Positions 6,650 through 8,504 of a stretch of 8,504 nucleotides of DNA are shown in pieces. Position 1 is the first letter of the stretch. Every line of letters begins with the position of its first letter. The DNA is from Candidatus Zipacnadia bacterium (GTDB lineage: Bacteria > Armatimonadota > Zipacnadia > Zipacnadales > Zipacnadaceae). Position numbers and translations under genes: made by a program. The stretch spans positions 1-8,504 of the forward strand of contig JALGTS010000033.1 in NCBI GenBank assembly GCA_029821255.1, written 5' to 3'. The notes under the pieces were generated by a model, which ran no database searches, was not told the DNA's origin, and saw only the letters and a list, made by a program, of their open reading frames with translations.

Positions 6650-8329
6650 TCACTTATCCAGCCTTTCCACTTTCACCCGGCGGCAAAATACAGTATTGCG
6701 TCCGGGGTCGTTGGGCTCCGTGCGATAGTTCCACTGGTCCCAGGAAACCAGGAATTCGTTGGCTGAGAGAGCCAGCAGATCTGATGCTCCACACCCTTCC
6801 TCTGCATACGGCTCGGTTAGCATAATAGTGTTAGTCCAGCGGGATGCATCCCCATTAATGCTGAAGCCCAGCCACGTACCCGGGCGCGCCCAGATGCCCA
6901 CCAGCACGCCATTGGCTAGCTGAAGCAGATCCGGCGTAACGCAACCGCCGCTGTGGCCTCCCCAGGGGACGCATCCATATGTACCCGGTGCTACTATAGG
7001 ATCAGTCCAAGTCTGACCGTCATCAAAAGATAGCGCCTGAGCCAGGAAGACCGCCGGGGAGCTGTATTCGGTGCGCGCAAGAGCTACCAAAGCTCCGCAA
7101 GCGGCCCGCTCTACCGTAGGTTCCGTATATCCCATATGCTCGGCCGGCTTGCTGCCCATCATGGTACCAATGTATTCCCAGGACCGGCCTTCGTCCCGGG
7201 ACTGCAGCAACAGCGCACGGTAGGCTGTACCCGTGGACATTCCGATATTTGCAGTGACCAGAATAGACTGAGTCTGGGGATCCCATACGTGGTCGAATAT
7301 CCATAGCTGCGATCCGCTGGGGTAGGCTCCCTCTGCAGGCTCGGTGGGGTCTGGTAACAAATTGTCCCGCACCATACGTTCCTTCGGGAAGCGCACAGGC
7401 ACATTCGGAGTAGCTTCCCAGGTTTTCCCATTATCAAAGGAGCGGTACACCGTTCCCAGCCACATCTCGGGATCGTCGGTGACGGTCACACGAGAAGCCA
7501 ACATAAGCATAGTGCCGTCAGCCAGTGAAACAAAGGTGGGGACTACTCGACTCACTGGCTCAGGCGTGAACGGCAGCACCCGCATAGGGCTCCAGGTTCG
7601 TCCCTCGTCATAGGAGACGTTATACCCGATGGGTTTATCGTGAGGCTTACCATCGTCAGGGGCTATGGCGTAGAAGCACCAAATACCTCCGTCTGCCGCC
7701 CGAGACAGGTGGGTGTAACCATATCCAGCACGCCAACCCTCGGGTTCCTCACGAGCGTCCTTCTCCGCTCGCTGCACAATTACTGGATCACTCAGGCTAA
7801 TGCGAATGCATGCTGAAGGGGTCTTAATGCTGTCTATCACCACCTGGCTGCTGGCATCCCCTGCCGCATGCGCCGGACCAATAACCAGCCCTAAGACCCC
7901 ATCGGTGACCTGTTGCTGGCCCAGGAAGTGCCAGGACTTCGTCCCCGCCGGACGGCCCACAGCTCGATAGCTGCGCAAGGCCACATTAGGATCGGTTCCG
8001 AAGGCCCAGCGCACCCCGACTGGCAGCGAGTCCACGTGGTAAAAGCGTAAGTACACGTCGTACAGCCCGTTGGGCACTTGCTCTGTTAGGATCAATGGCT
8101 GACTCCCCTCCCAGTAGTCAGGCGATGTGGGGCCGACCAGGCAGGGCCCGAAGCAACCGGGTCCCACCTCCTGCGGCTCAGCCAGCATCCACTTCCCAGG
8201 ACTCGCCTCCCCACTAAGCGGGGGCGGCACATAATTCATCTCAAACTGCTTTAGGCTGCGTCCGCTGGCGCAGCAGGCTGTGGCCATCACCAGTACAATC
8301 AGTAGCACACCTTCTTCGAACCGAATCAT
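6650..8329 (-). CDS. Exported sialidase-fold (BNR/Asp-box) protein
   Basis: A 559-aa protein when started at the ATG at 8329, where GGAG (8341-8338) lies 8 nt upstream; an ATG two codons earlier is too close to the site. The N-terminus has a hydrophobic stretch (GVLLIVLVMATACCASG), either a Sec signal or, with Cys19 as a weak lipobox, a lipoprotein signal; two Glu residues just before it are unusual. Residues about 30-170 form a beta-rich domain ending in LGLVIG and VVIDSIK, reminiscent of golvesin/CBM-like modules. Residues about 200-555 carry four Asp-boxes: SYDEGRTW 239-246, SFDNGKTW 297-304, SRDEGRSW 377-384 and SFDDGQTW 434-441, plus a degenerate one near 490-498. YTEPTVE (401-407) and ALART (416-420) match the usual BNR sialidase segment. 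An RIP motif is missing, so true sialidase activity is doubtful; another glycan-active or binding role is possible. Confidence 0.82.
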   Translation of the reverse strand: MIRFEEGVLLIVLVMATACCASGRSLKQFEMNYVPPPLSGEASPGKWMLAEPQEVGPGCFGPCLVGPTSPDYWEGSQPLILTEQVPNGLYDVYLRFYHVDSLPVGVRWAFGTDPNVALRSYRAVGRPAGTKSWHFLGQQQVTDGVLGLVIGPAHAAGDASSQVVIDSIKTPSACIRISLSDPVIVQRAEKDAREEPEGWRAGYGYTHLSRAADGGIWCFYAIAPDDGKPHDKPIGYNVSYDEGRTWSPMRVLPFTPEPVSRVVPTFVSLADGTMLMLASRVTVTDDPEMWLGTVYRSFDNGKTWEATPNVPVRFPKERMVRDNLLPDPTEPAEGAYPSGSQLWIFDHVWDPQTQSILVTANIGMSTGTAYRALLLQSRDEGRSWEYIGTMMGSKPAEHMGYTEPTVERAACGALVALARTEYSSPAVFLAQALSFDDGQTWTDPIVAPGTYGCVPWGGHSGGCVTPDLLQLANGVLVGIWARPGTWLGFSINGDASRWTNTIMLTEPYAEEGCGASDLLALSANEFLVSWDQWNYRTEPNDPGRNTVFCRRVKVERLDK

Positions 8330-8426
8330 TAACATCTCTCCTCTGGAACATTTGGTAGACTGGGCACTTCCGTTTACGTTTATCTGTGCTGTAGGATCTT
8401 TTATAGCCTCTTCCGGCTTTCTACTC

Positions 8427-8439
8427 GCCGACTGTCGGC
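8427..8439. promoter_or_regulatory. Perfect 13-bp palindrome in the leader of the sialidase-fold gene
   Basis: GCCGAC-T-GTCGGC is a perfect 6+6 inverted repeat around one base, 98-110 nt upstream of the chosen start codon. Its size fits a small dimeric-regulator site rather than an RNA hairpin, since a one-base loop cannot close. No clear -10/-35 pair is next to it. Confidence 0.35.
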
Positions 8440-8476
8440 AAGTTCCCGCTGGGCTGTTATAGGCACCACGAGCAAT

Positions 8477-8504
8477 GGACTGTCTTTGCAAAGCCTATAA
8501 TTCA
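8477..8504 (-). repeat. Diverged, edge-truncated third copy of the promoter-proximal element
   Basis: Plus-strand GGACTGTCTTTGCAAAGCC resembles copies A and B (GACTG, then TTTG-AAAG). On the minus strand CTTTGCAAAG (8493-8484) is itself a perfect palindrome followed by ACAGTC, matching the CTTTTCAAA..CAGTC core of the other two. The place where the -10 box would fall lies at or beyond the window edge. If this is the promoter region, the leader of the sialidase-fold gene is about 165 nt, and the longer reading from the in-frame TTG at 8491 is ruled out. Confidence 0.4.

Noticed and set aside
8330..8491. Upstream extension of the sialidase-fold protein by 54 residues from a TTG
   Set aside because: It would bury the signal peptide inside the protein and overlap the putative regulatory element; the internal ATG has a good ribosome site.
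1..8504. CRISPR array, tRNA/rRNA genes, insertion sequences
   Set aside because: No regularly spaced repeats, no tRNA-like cloverleaf or rRNA stretch noticed by eye, and no transposase or terminal inverted repeats. The only repeat pair found is promoter-associated.

Overview
The window looks like part of a carbohydrate-catabolism locus from a bacterium. All six substantial genes lie on the minus strand, so transcription runs from the right edge to the left. Strong AGGAGG-type ribosome binding sites, a recognisable sigma-70-like promoter and mid-range GC content indicate a bacterium. The pairing of a secreted Asp-box (BNR) protein with a cytoplasmic sugar-acid pathway would suit an uncultured polysaccharide degrader, for example of the Planctomycetota, Lentisphaerota or Latescibacterota kind. 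This taxonomic guess is weak and rests on general gene style, not on a marker.

Layout in transcription order (right to left). (1) 8329-6650: an exported or lipid-anchored 559-aa sialidase-fold protein with four clear Asp-boxes behind an N-terminal beta-rich domain. (2) 6527-5061: a cysteine-rich 488-aa protein without a signal peptide, which I do not recognise; it looks like a beta-sandwich followed by a helical-toroid domain. (3) A four-gene run at 4799-258: an SDR oxidoreductase, a 661-aa flavoprotein of the fumarate reductase/SdhA type (ATGA overlap with the SDR), a PfkB-family 2-keto-3-deoxygluconate (KDG) kinase and a KDPG aldolase. A strong GC hairpin lies between the last two genes. 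The leftmost 257 bases hold no convincing complete gene: only a possible 3' end of a plus-strand gene (1-87) and an inverted repeat.

How the genes may work together (inference): the last two enzymes give KDG -> KDPG -> pyruvate + glyceraldehyde 3-phosphate, the lower Entner-Doudoroff/uronate route. The SDR and flavoprotein just upstream would be two redox steps preparing a sugar acid or keto-sugar for that route. The two right-hand proteins may release or trim the carbohydrate.

The most interesting non-coding signal is a repeated promoter-proximal element. A segment of about 35 bp is nearly duplicated at 4969-5004 and 6543-6579. Each copy starts at a -10 box and runs into an imperfect inverted repeat just after the predicted transcription start. 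A third, diverged and possibly truncated copy touches the right edge (8477-8504) upstream of the sialidase-fold gene. This suggests that three separately promoted units share one regulator.
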